Positions 33,593 to 45,260 of a DNA stretch of 64,000 bases are shown piece by piece (position 1 is the first letter of the stretch; each line of letters starts with the position of its first letter). The position numbers and the translations under genes were made by a program. A model generated the notes under the pieces. That model was given only the letters and a program-made list of their open reading frames with translations. It was not told the origin of the DNA and did not search any database. Source of the stretch: Sphagnum magellanicum (taxonomy: Eukaryota; Streptophyta; Sphagnopsida; Sphagnales; Sphagnaceae); contig CM038920.1 of the NCBI GenBank assembly GCA_021904315.1, positions 11,780,001 to 11,844,000 of the forward strand, given 5' to 3'.

Positions 33593-36500
33593 TTAGCACA
33601 CACCGTTTGTTTTAGAGAGTGAGTGTTTTTTGTGGCCTGAGTGCTTTTTGTGATGGATATGGTTACGGATGCCTTCATCAAAAGCAGCAGACTTTTTCAC
33701 ATCTCCAGCTGTCACTGCACCCTTGTGGGCAAGCTCCGGATGCTCATCCTGCACAGCTTCAGTGACAGCTTGAATGAGCTTTGATGGATGTGCATCCAGA
33801 TACTGCAGAACCCGCTTGAGATCAGTGATAAGTCTCTCGCCCAAAGACCTGCTGAAGTCTTCCCTGACAACCACACGGAGAAGACTCACTTTCTCTGCAT
33901 CAGGTGCCATAGTGTATGCAGGCACAGTCCAGCCATACCTTCGCAACCCATCTGCGATCTCAAACTCATCATGCTCAGACTTATCCTTCAGGGAGAAGGC
34001 AACCACTGGCACACCAACTTCCTTGGACAGGAGTTTAAACTTGCCAGTGTCTACAATTGCTTGAGCCAAAGCCTTTGCATTAGCAGCACAGTTTTCCATG
34101 ATGTTTTTGTAGCCCTGATGAAAGACACACATTTAGTACATTATCCTGACTATATGCAAAATGCTAAAGAAACATCAGTAGTTCTGTGCAGAGGCTATAT
34201 AAAGAGTATGCCAGAAAGGATCCAGTACCATTGAATCCCTTGAAAAACAGGCTCTGACTTAAGCAATACCTCTCTTTGACAGGCCCTCAATTAATAAGAT
34301 AAACATACCCCATGGATTTGCAAGTTATGATGTTTCCAGAGTTTGCCAAGTGTGTCCTAAGATGAACATATTTGACTGTTTGGCAATCATACCTCAAATC
34401 CAAGTCGAATGAGTTGGTAATATTGTGCTATAACTTGGGATGCACCTGCATTGGGGGAAAGTCGATCTCAATCAGAAAAATCTTCTTCCTAAATCAACTT
34501 GAGAACTCTAGCAATGTAGAGCTCATACCTTGGATAAGCAATTCATCAGAACAACCTTGGCAACAGGCTCAATGTGAGAAAGACTGAACATGCTCAGGTG
34601 AAAAAAAGAACATTGTTCCTATCCTTTCTCAGCCTTATGAGACATCTGCAGACGAGTTTCTACAACAAATCCTATAGAGTATTTGTAAGAGGCAGGTATT
34701 ATGAGATGTGCACTGACCCTTGGAGAAATTAAGAGTGAAAGTGGGTTGATCTGCTCCAAGGTAGTTGACATGGAACACAAGCTCTTCAGGAAGGTCGTCC
34801 TTGCTGCGCCAGACGACCCACCCAATGCCAGCATACACCAGCCCATACTTGTGGCCACTCACATTGATGCTCTTCACTAGAGGCAGCCGGAAGTCCCACA
34901 CTAAGTCTGGATACAAAAATGGTGCAACGAAACCTCCGCTTGCAGCATCCACATGAATGGGAATGTTCCACCTTCAAAAACAATCAACGCCCCAATTTCT
35001 ACTTGGATCAACCAAAGCCACATGTTGCAAGTTTTAGTTTAACAGGTCATCCAATCAAGCATTGCACTACTGTTCCTCATTGTGGCATTTTCAAGAACTC
35101 CATACTGGATTGAAACTCTTGGAATTCTCGAATTCAATTGGTTAATCAATCTGCAGTACAATCCAAACAATCTGATCTGAACTGGCAGTGAGTGTGACCA
35201 AATTTTCAAATGTGATTGAGCTTACCCTTTTTCCTTGTTCTTCTTGTCAAGCAAGTCATTCAAGGTCTTGACATCTTCAAATTCACCATTGTAAGTAGAG
35301 CCAAGAATGGCACAGACACATATGGTGTTCTCATCACACAACTCCACTGCCTTTGCAGGATCCATGATGTAGTAGTCTTCACTCAGTTTAACATCCTTCA
35401 ACTCCACTTCAAAGTATCTTGCAAACTTCTCCCAACACACCTGTACCCCACATTGACATTGAATCCAATTAGCACCCACAGAAACACAACCTGACTAGGA
35501 GAAAATAGTGGGGAATGCTACTTGGGTGTCATAACATGCTTGGATCTCACCACAGTTGGAGAGAAGATGATGGTAGCAACCCAGGGAATGGAGAGCCTCC
35601 TGCATGGAAGGTCCTTGAGGATGAAATTAGGTCAAGAGAAAAGGGCCAAACCTGCACATTGGCACCAGTGACCAAGTTGGGTTTATCATAGGGCAACCCT
35701 GCAGCCTTGCGCTCATTTTGCCACTTGCGTTTGAATGCCAAGCCAGCAAGCATGATAGCTTCAGATGATCCCACTGTGCCTGCCCCAATAGCTTGTTTTC
35801 CATCCTCAATCGGTGCATTGAACAGCCTTGCAATCATGTTCACACACCTATCCTGCAGCAGATTATGATCGGAATCCTCAGCCATTAACCTTTGACATGA
35901 AGTTTACTGCAAAGATAAAATTGTTGTCATCAAATGACACAAGTTGCAGCTGATCAAGAGCCACTACTAATCTGATCTGGGCCCTAAAAAGACCATGAGC
36001 TTGAAGTAGAACAGCTTCAAATAGGCGAAGGTCACACACAGACTAGTATGAGAGTTTTCAATCAAATCCCTGCTGGACTTGTTAGGTCATTGGTTCCCCA
36101 TATCCTCAGTAATTGTGGGGTTAAGGCTCCCAGATGAGAGGACCTGGAACTCAGTGGTAATAGGGTACTCGTCCATATCAATGTAGTTCTTGTTCAAGGC
36201 AGACAGGATGAGTTTGTCACACTCAGGCTCCATCCATGTGGTCACAAAGGAGGCAAGGTTGAGGCGGGGATTGCCATCCAACATGAGCTCATCACTGATG
36301 ATCTGATATGCAGCTTCTCTTGGTGTTTCAGTCTCTGGCAGACGATACCTGTGCGCACAGGCGGCCAGCCAATCCAACCAACCAACCAACCACTCTGTCA
36401 TGCAGATGGAAGTGTGAAGACAAACACAGTGTAAATGACACATGTAAAAAGAATGCCAACAGGAGAAAAACAAAGTGATGTTTGACAACTTTTCCTTGAG

Positions 36501-37072
36501 TGAAGGTCAAAGGCACAAACCCTGGAGGATATAATTCCACTTTCTTGACTAGTTCTCAGGGGACAAAGATGATGAGATTTTTCCACTAGACTGGAGAGGA
36601 CAATGTTTTCAAGCACTCAGTTGACAAGACAGCAAAGGCTCCATGACAAAGGAGTGTAGAGAAACCGTTCATAGTATAATGGATGGCTTAGAACATAAAG
36701 ATTTAGAAGTTTCTTTAGAAGAAGCAACATGCAGGTCGAATGATTTCCTAAAAGAAAACATACATGAAAAAGTTTTCTACACATGCAACTGATTTGCTGC
36801 CAAGATCTGATTCCTTGTCGCTTAGGATGTCCAAGTTGCCAATGGATTCCAACCCGGTTGAAATCTGATAAAAATCTCACAAAGCTTGAAATAATTGCAA
36901 TAAAGAGCAACAGAAGGATCATAGATGCATAGAGACAGAGACAGAGAGACAGAGAGGCAGAGGCAAAAACCTACTTTGGAAGTGAGCTTTGACCATAGCG
37001 TGAGCCGAATGTGCAGTCCAGCAAATGGCTGGATCCTTCGGAATGCTCTGAAGAGGCCTCATGAGGAACCAT
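33593..37072 (-). CDS. GAD: Glutamate decarboxylase (PLP-dependent)
   Basis: Seven minus-strand exons: 37072-36975, 36348-36144, 35852-35652, 35440-35226, 34971-34718, 34445-34393 and 34114-33593. All borders are GT...AG, phases agree, and the product is 515 residues. It converts glutamate to GABA and CO2 in the cytosol. Family motifs include [78 protein letters not shown] and [14 protein letters not shown], where Lys281 should bind pyridoxal phosphate. Another in-frame ATG at 37087 would add five residues; 37072 was chosen because MV starts plant GADs. The C-terminal tail (about 482-515) is His/Lys-rich and lacks the Trp of the plant calmodulin-binding site, though the final NGVC is kept. 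Typical plant GADs are about 500 residues. Confidence 0.93.
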
Positions 37073-38118
37073 TGATGAAAGCGTCATGTTTTCCGGAGCT
37101 CCAAAAAACAAAACAAAAACAGCCTTGTTCCTTCTTCTCAGCACACCTAATTCCCCTCACTCCAAAAACCCTGTGAATAGGGGAACAATTTTTTTTAAAA
37201 GTCGAAAGCCAGAACTACACTTGAGAAGAAGCTCAAAGAGGCAATGATCCCCTACAGAGACACATAACAGAAAAAGGGAGCGGGGGGCGAGGGGAGGGAA
37301 CGGAATACAACGACAACGACGACAAATGTTGCAATTCGTTAGGAGAGATGCTAGTGTGTGCACCACTGCCTTTGAGAAACAGTAAATAAGTACTTAGAAG
37401 AAGAGGAAGACGGAGAGACGATGAAGACGAATATTGCGACCCCAATTTTCGCCTGTTTTTCCCAGTTCAGTAATGAATGACACCCTTTTTTCACTGCATG
37501 ATTATCGGAACCTTGCGAGACTCTACCAATTTATAGCAAAACTATTTATGGCAAATTTCCTTTGTATCTGCAATGCATCAGTATGCTTCAGTATTTTTCT
37601 GTGTAATAGTTATATAAAAATATAGTTATTATTATTTTTTAAATATCACACCAAAAGGGGCTCACCAAAATATCTTTAAATGTATGTTCTGTTATAAATT
37701 CATTTTTAAAAATAAAAAACAACTCCAAATTCGCCCAAAAGTTTTTGTTTTGGGAGAGAAGGGGAGAGGGAGTGGGCATGGGTGTATGTTGTCACAGTTT
37801 TGTCAACTGACTACTGTTTTAATATTTGTTCAGGTATGGGCACACTTGGTATTTAGGGCCTTGCAATTAACATCACATTTTAACATTATATATTGTAAAG
37901 GAAGAATGAAGCTTCCTCTGACTTTGGACAGACAGTGGTCACGGACAGTTAAGGTAGTCTTCGTACATAGTTATGGGTTTCAAAATAATGACAAAGTCAA
38001 AGAACCGGCCAACAAAGTGGCAGTTCTTCCATGAAAACCATCAGCTCAACAAGGTTGTTGAAATGAAAGAAATCGACGATTCTTTTGTTTCTGTTGGGTT
38101 CTCAAGAATAGAAATCGA
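37073..38118. other. GAD upstream region and intergenic DNA
   Basis: 37073-37450 is mixed, with CT/GA-rich stretches, and is the probable GAD 5' UTR and promoter; no clear TATA box was picked. Beyond this no feature was recognised. Confidence 0.5.
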
Positions 38119-38383
38119 AAGATTAAAGAACTGAAGTGGGAAATGTGAAGGACCAGGCGGGGGGATAGACGGGTTAAAGAACCGGAGTGAGAAATGTGAA
38201 GGACCAGCTGGGGGGGATCAACGGGTTAAAGAACCGGAGTGAGAAATGCAAAGGACCGGCCGAAGGAGCTTGACGGGTTAAAGAACTGGAGTGGGAAATG
38301 CAAAAGACCGGTCGAAGGGGCTCGACGGGTTAAAGAACCGGAGTGAAAAATGCGAAGGACCGGGGCAGGGGGGGGACCAACGG
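38119..38383. repeat. 52-bp tandem repeat, about five units
   Basis: GGGTTAAAGAACCGGAGTGA begins units at 38171, 38223, 38275 (with one change) and 38327, exactly 52 bp apart; a first, more divergent unit starts near 38119. Each ends in a G-rich stretch with GGACC(A/G)G. GC content is well above the surroundings. Confidence 0.9.
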
Positions 38384-38425
38384 TTGTTTGAAAAGAAAAG
38401 TTTTTTTAAAAACCAAAAACATCAA

Positions 38426-38476
38426 CCAAACATTGTTGAAATAACACACCTGTGCATTATGCATGGGGTTCACACT
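38426..38476. repeat. 51-bp dispersed repeat, copy 2
   Basis: Matches 16573-16624 with two differences in 51 bases. GTTGAAATAA at the start is inverted as TTATTTCAAC near 38550, so it may be one end of a small inverted-repeat element of about 130 bp. Confidence 0.75.
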
Positions 38477-38580
38477 AGTCAACTAGTGTCACAAACCACA
38501 ATATCATTATTTGTAATATTACAAGTTACCATAAACTCTTTAAACATTATTTCAACGTTGTCCACACGTGATATTAATAC

Positions 38581-38825
38581 CCTTACCCTAAGGTCAGTTT
38601 AGTCATTAAATAATCCTCAAAATAGTGAAATGGTTGTGAAAATATGAAGTTGACATGTTGAAAATCATACTAATTATCATAGCCTACACTATCCGTAATT
38701 TCATTAGTCATATCACAATATTATAATAGAAGATGGAACAATATATATAATTTCAAAAAAATTTAAAAGGAATTCATTTTTTGAAAAAAAAATTATTCGT
38801 TTTTGTCAATGTGGAAACTGACCCT
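38581..38825. repeat. Direct repeat of about 250 bp, left copy
   Basis: Starts CCTTACCCTAAGGTCAGTTT and includes GAAAATATGAAGTTGACA and GTTGAAAATCAT; ends near GACCCTAG. The partner is at 40028-40288, about 1.45 kb away, with moderate divergence. Confidence 0.75.
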
Positions 38826-40027
38826 AGGCTACAGTAGTAACTAACATTTGAATTAATTATTTTGAAGTTTCCAATCTAGTTCATATCTACTACAAAGATT
38901 TTTTTAACAAAATTTTAAAAAAAGAGATAAGAATGCATATTGAACAATGAGTTATTTTGTCATTTAAAACAACTTAAGTTAACATCAATGAATTGACTGA
39001 TTCTCAAAATTAATATTAAAATTTTTAAATATGAACTAAACAATCACAAATAAAATGATCTTAAAATCAATGCTGTATCCTATATCACCCAAGATTTAGT
39101 GTTAATTAATATTTAAAATGGAAATTAATGATTAATTTTTAATCATTAATTAGCACTATCCTATCACTGGAGTTAACATCAAGTGTGGCCACACTTGTTA
39201 TACAGAAGTGTGTGTGGTCATTTTAAGACCAAAATCCCATTTTGGAATGATTGCCAACTTGAAAAATATTTTTTAAAATATTTATATCACAATTTCAATT
39301 GTTTACTGGGTAGCGTGTTTTGCAACCTGGTGACAAAATAAAATTATGCTGTTGAAGATTCTTAAGAATACTTGTCAAAATTCAGCCCCAAAAAATTAAA
39401 TTTTTTAAAAGAAAAATTGGTCCCATTTTGATTGATTTTTAAAATAGGGGTCAGTCTGTCGCAGGGTTCTACTGTTTGGACCAGTTTAGCAGTCTTTTTA
39501 TCCATGTTAAATAGTTGTGGCTAAGGTTTTTTTTTCCCCCTAAACAACATTCCGATGTAGCATCATTAGCACAACAAGATTTAAAATTAATTGGCGAGGA
39601 ATTTTTAGAAAACTGTAAAAAGTGGCAGAACCGTAAACAGGGGGAACCTGTTACTTTGCGTCAGGGAACATGCACTTCCTTGGTGACCAATTCTACCACG
39701 TTTGCCACCACCACTGGCCTTGCTGGCCAGAGTCGAGTACCAAGGGGCACATTCTGCCAGTCTTTACTGGGCAGAAGGGAGCACCAAGGACCCCTTCTCT
39801 AGTACAAAAAATTTAGACATTGGGAAAAATTTGGAAAAAATTCTAGTGTAAATTCGACTATTTTTTTTTTTTGAAACGAATTTCGCAAACTTTTCGATAT
39901 TATTAAAATTTTAAATTATTTATAAAAAAAAAACACTGCTGAGTATTGTCATGGGAAAAAAATTGTCATGGTTTTTTCACAAGGCAGAGCCTGGGCTGTG
40001 TTCTTTACTTACCAAAAAATAGACACA

Positions 40028-40288
40028 CCTTACCCTGAGGTCAGTTTCGTCTTCAAATAATCCACAAACTAGTGAAACAATTTTTTTGTGAAAATATGGA
40101 GTTGACAAGTTGAAAATCATCATAATTATCATAGGTTACACTCTGAATAATTTCACTACTCAACTGACAATATTATATCATAGTAAAGCATAGAAAAATT
40201 AAGAATTTCAAATTTTGAAATAAAATTTTTTTTTCTTTTGTTTTTGAAATTTTTTTTATTCCTTTTGTCAATTTGGAAATTGACCCTA
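40028..40288. repeat. Direct repeat of about 250 bp, right copy
   Basis: Starts CCTTACCCTGAGGTCAGTTT, the same order of motifs as 38581-38825. Between the copies no retrotransposon domain was recognised, so an LTR interpretation is possible but unproven. Confidence 0.7.
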
Positions 40289-43200
40289 GAATAGGGTATT
40301 GCATCATCTGTTAATAACATGTAGGCCAATGAGACTGCACTTTTATCCACTTACATGGCTACAGTATTAACACATCCATGTTTTCAGATTATGCTCCATA
40401 ATGACCACTCGATGCTCCAATATGGATTTGAAGACCTAATTATGACTCATAAGTAGCTACGAATCTTGCAAAAAAGTTTTTTCTAAAACAGTGGGTGTAG
40501 ATGTAAAAAATTTGCACAAAATGTTTTTGGCTGATTTCAACATAGCTTTTAAGTTTTGATGCAATTTTGTGTCAGTTCTGTATGAGTTTGAAGAGTTTTT
40601 TACGACTGTGTTACCAGTCTTTTATGACAAAACTATGCCAAATCTTTTATGACAAGATCTCTACCCCCAGTCAGAAAACTGAAGAAAAAAAATAAACACT
40701 GCACTCATCATGACTTTTAGCCAAGAAACTCATAAAAAACAGATAAAACAAAGTTTGAAAAGCACAGATGAACATGGCAATTTATGAACTCTACACGAGG
40801 GTACTGCTGTAGAGTGAACATGTGGACAGTTAGGTGTGCATGGTCTGTGGAAACATGTGTTTGCAATTAGGTAGTCCTAAGTCCAATCCTTAAAATGATC
40901 AAAAACTTGCACAATTTTTCTTTTAAAGATGACACAACGAGAAAGGAAGCAACCGAAAGGGGAAAAGGCCACATAGGTCCAAACAAAATCTTTCCACTGT
41001 ATAAGTACTCCCACTTTATAAGTAACCCCGGTTTCCAATGGGCAGGGGGGGGGGGGTTTAGTATTAGCCCAGGCCAAAAATGGCGACAAACAGTTTTGGA
41101 AATAGAAATTTCATGCAGCCAATGGGAAGGCTCAGCTTGCACTCAAAGTGCCTTGATTTATTTTCTTTTAAGTTTTGGGTGGGTGGGTGCTACCTTTGCC
41201 TTCTTGGGTGATGCCTCTAAAGGCTAAATTTGTCCTGAGAAAATGTCAAATGTGAACCCGGAGACCCCCATTTTTTCTGAGGGCAGTATATCTATAATGT
41301 TTAGAACCTGCCCCAAAACCCCTGGGGGTTTTTACCATGGTACCACTGTCGGTGCTGGTCCAAGTGGTTGGGTTACTGGCAATGGAAACTAAACCCTAAA
41401 CCTGGCGATGGAAACTTCAATAGGTCTCACCCGAGCAAACCAGGAGCACAAAGAGGCCTGGTGGCATCGAACTAAAGGCATCGAGCCTAATGCCCATGAT
41501 ACTAAGGGGGAAGAAGGTTCCTTGACCACCTTAGTAAACCACACACAAAGCACCTCTTTCATGAGTGGAACCCTGAATACAGAGCGGACTTGAAAGTCCG
41601 CAGACACTGAGTTAATTGGATTAAACAAGAGGTGGGTAGGAGATCGAGCAAGGCCTGCCTCATTGTAATGAGCAGTTGTGTCAACTGCTGTCCCCCAAAG
41701 ACCTTTCTGAGGCAGGCTCCTCCCCATAAAATGTCTGTAATGCTTCAAAACCACAGACATCACCTCCAAGACTCACCATTTCTCTAAGTTATCACCATAC
41801 ATAACCTATGGGCCATTATTATTGTAACATTAATAGTTCATTGTGGAAATTGTGAAATGTTCAAATTCAGGCTACCCATACCTCTCCTATTAATTAGATG
41901 AGGTGCCTCCCAAGTTTTTTTTTTTGTTTTTTTTTTCTTGGTGATGAGCCATCACTCAAATTAAATGAAACTATGGGGGCACCCAAAATAGAAGGTTCTA
42001 TTTTGGGAGTATAGAGTTCCTCCCCATTGGCCCACCTATATACATGAAAGGAGGACAACATTTGCCAAAGCATATGGGATCAAAGTGAGGTGCTATGGAG
42101 AACATGTTGGGGAACAAATTTGGAACTTGGGGAACATATTAAGAACCTGATGGTAATCCATTGGGAACTTAAAAGGAATATGGAACACATTGGGAACCAG
42201 GGAAAAATGGAAAAAAAAACCTTCCACCCAACACCTCCCCCCCCCAACTTACAAGGAAAAAGCAAGGCACCTTGATGGCATGCTTGGGCCTTCCCATTGG
42301 CTGCATGAAATTTCTCTTCCCAAAAGAGTTCGTCACCATTTTTGGCCTGGGCTAGTACGCCTTGCAAAGAACACCCTACTTATCGAGTCTTGACCCTATT
42401 TTTGAAATTATAATAAAATATTTTGACAAATTCCAGTACCATATACGGTATATGTCATATTTGTGCATGTACTGAGCAAGTGCCACGTCTAGTGGTCGGT
42501 GCTTTAGCAAATTTGGGACTAAATAGCCCTACCCTAGCCTTGTGTCAGGAGTAGGTATAAACTATTAAACCTTAAAACTGTTCAAAATCTTCAGCTCCAT
42601 TTGGCAAAATAAGGTGCTGCCATGACTCACGTGTAAGAGGAAGCATTGTGGGGAGGGCTTTTCTTAAGGTTCAGGTCCCACCCACCAACCAAGACTAAGT
42701 ACCAAACTATTGCGACCACAAACATCCAAAAGCTCTTGAGTGAGAAAAAGCATTCTGGGAAAGGCTTTCTTGGGGTTTGAGGTCCCATCACCTTGGACTA
42801 TTTATTACACATGAAAGTTGGGACCTCGAGTGTCCGAAAGCCTTCTCTAGAGTGCTTTACATTTTACTGTGAATCCTGACTAGTCTTTTCAAACCTTTGT
42901 CAAAACTGAAAAGCTAGTAGGTTCAAATTTCAAATCCCTTTGTTGCCCAGTTCTTCAATCAATGATGCCTCGGGTCATTCAATTGACTTAAGCGCCCTGC
43001 TGAGTGCTTGCCTTTCTTTGGTTTTGGTGCAGGAAATGAGGTCCCCTTAGATTTTACTCGGAAGAGGCTCTTATTTACGAATCTCTCGATTAATGCATCT
43101 CCCTTTCCTAAGGCCCCGGCAAAAACTTTCTCGCGTATTTGGAGGGCAGGTTGTCAAGTGTCATGGGGAAAAGGAGAAAAAAAAAAAGGGGCCCAAGGGG

Positions 43201-43470
43201 TGTTTCCAAAAACAAAAAGGAGGAAAATTTTGATTGTTTGCCGGTGCCTTATTCTCCTTGGCTCTACCTCGAGCAGGCACTTATTTGAGGAATGGCCCAG
43301 TCCTCATTGGCTGGTACCCTACACGTTTTGGTGCCGACCCTTTCAAGTTTACTTTCATGTGCACTTGCTCTACTACAATCCAATACGAGCTCTCCCTTCA
43401 ATTTGCTCAATGGGGGCAGCATGCACCCAAGTTTCCCTCAGACACCAATTTTTCAAATTGTGGTTCAAAC
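40289..43470. other. Intergenic DNA with an inverted repeat pair
   Basis: 41062-41155 and 42263-42358 are inverted copies of about 95 bp sharing CCTTCCCATTGGCTGCATGA and CCATTTTTGGCCTGGGCTA. A run of 12-13 G lies at about 41044-41056. Open frames at 41389-41769 and 43008-43526 show no known domain. Confidence 0.55.
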
Positions 43471-44234
43471 CAGTGTTGGGCGGGTATTCAGAAAATCCAG
43501 ATACCAGCTCGGATATCAAAAATTGACATCCAGTGAATATCATTTGAGGTGATATTCAGGCTGATACCCAGGGTTCTGGATATCATTCATCATGCTATTC
43601 GACAACTTAATATTTGAAAACTATGTCGGATATCAGAAATGCTGATATCCAGTTTTAATATTAGATCCAAGGCCAGATATCAGGGTTAGTAGTTAGTAAG
43701 TAGGTTAGGTTATTCATTAGTTAATTTGTAAGCTCACACCTAGTTATATATATATATATATATATTTCATTTTTCTGATGCAAATAGGGTGGTGAGAATT
43801 CTTAGAAAATTTTAGACTATTCGGAGAACACATTTTCAAAAGTCTCTTCAAAGTTGTAGTTAGTAGTAGTTATTGTTGTGGCTATCCTTTCTTTAAAAAT
43901 TAATTTATCATTTTTTGAAAATAAATTATATATATATATACACACACACACAATATTCCCTTATTTAAAAATTATGTTGCCTTTTGGAGATTTACACTCA
44001 GAAAAAGCCCAACATAATTGGTAGGTGAATTTTGGATATTTGGATCTATTGATATTCAACTAATAAATAAACAGTGAATATATGGGAACATTGATATTTG
44101 AATCAGATTGAAAAATGTGAAAATCTGATATCCAATCAGGATATTTAAAATTTTAAAAATAACAAAAATGTAATATCTTTAATTGAGAAATTAAAAAATG
44201 GATATCCCAAAAAAATGATATCCATCCAACATTG
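43471..44234. mobile_element. hAT-like non-autonomous element, 764 bp (candidate)
   Basis: Left end CAGTGTTGGGCGGGTAT; right end inverse CAATGTTGGATGGATAT. The 8-bp flanks GTTCAAAC (43463-43470) and GTCCAAAC (44235-44242) differ at one base, fitting a hAT 8-bp target duplication. The interior is rich in GATATCC motifs and holds TA and CA microsatellites (43745-43765, 43928-43953). No coding potential. The inverted similarity continues slightly beyond the ends, so exact borders are uncertain. Confidence 0.55.
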
Positions 44235-44569
44235 GTCCAAACCAATGTTGCAAAGTTTTAATTTTTTAAAAAAAAACCATCAAACCCATTTTTTACAAAG
44301 GAGTTGAAGAACTTGCCCAATTCTCTTTAAAAGATCATTTTTTAACCTTTGGAAATGGGGCAAGGTATCAACGTTCTAATTAATTTAAGTAAGCAAATCC
44401 TCAAAATGCCAATTCTCATAAATTTGACAACATTGGGTTATTTAAGGCAGTTTTCACAAAGCAATTATTAGTTTTAAGAAAATTCACAAAAGCATTGTCA
44501 AAACATTTTTTTATGAATCAAATAAATATTTCAACAATTTTTTAAAAATTTCATACTTCAAAAATTTCA

Positions 44570-45260
44570 TCCCTCTCAAATGCATCTTTAAAAAAATTTA
44601 AATCTCAATATGTTTCAATAAACTCTACTAAATTAAAAAGAGATTCACAACTTACGCTTGAATCATTAGGCTAATTGTTTTCACAAATATCAAATTTTTT
44701 TAATTGTTGGATTATAAATGACATTTTAAAATATTATTAAGTATTTTGGTTAAGGAAAAAAATTCTTTTTGTCTCAATCTATGATTCAACAATGCTTCAA
44801 ATTTGGCAAACAAGGAAACCAATTGTAAGAAACATTGATTCATGTTTTTCCTACCATTGAAAAGGACACTTCATGTCTTTCACATCCATTTGATATATTT
44901 TGAAAATTAAAAACTCCTTGTCGACTAACTCTCTTGTTGGTTCATTTGTACTTGCAGTTTGTTCAAAGATATTCAAAGTACAATCCTCATCAAGTCTTTG
45001 GTCAACAAAACTACTTTTAAATTTTACCAAAGGATTCAAATGGTGATGACATTTCATCAACATAGTCAACATAGGTTACAAAAACTTTTTATCATAGGGT
45101 TCAATGACGAAAATAAATAAATAAAACGAAATTTTTTTAACCTAAGGTTTAACATTAAGGAAAACATGTTATGGTTTTTTTCCATATTTTTTAAAAAAAA
45201 AATCCAAAATTGCACAAACTTAATAATATGATAGATGTGACATGTTAAAAGAGGTAGCAC
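44570..45260 (-). pseudogene. hAT transposase C-terminal remnant
   Basis: Minus-strand translation, crossing stops, gives KNMEKNHNMFSLML, then HHHLNPLVKFKSSFVDQRLD, EFLIFKIYQMDVKDMKCPFQW, a stop in place of the next Trp, EKHESMF, IGFLVCQI and IVES-stop-IETKRI. This is the dimerisation region of hAT transposases (KCPFQWWEKHE..FP.VGFLARQILGI.GSQIETER). The longest open piece is 44851-45072. Upstream coding to about 46730 is likely but too eroded to assign. It lies beside the hAT-like element at 43471. Confidence 0.6.

Noticed and set aside
33774..34234. Plus-strand open frames opposite the last GAD exon
   Set aside because: Antisense shadows of conserved GAD coding sequence.
38119..38383. CRISPR-like array
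   Set aside because: Units are head-to-tail with no unique spacers, and the genome is eukaryotic.
43008..43552. 172-residue plus-strand open frame and overlapping frames
   Set aside because: No recognised domain; three overlapping open frames in the same GC-richer patch suggest chance openness.
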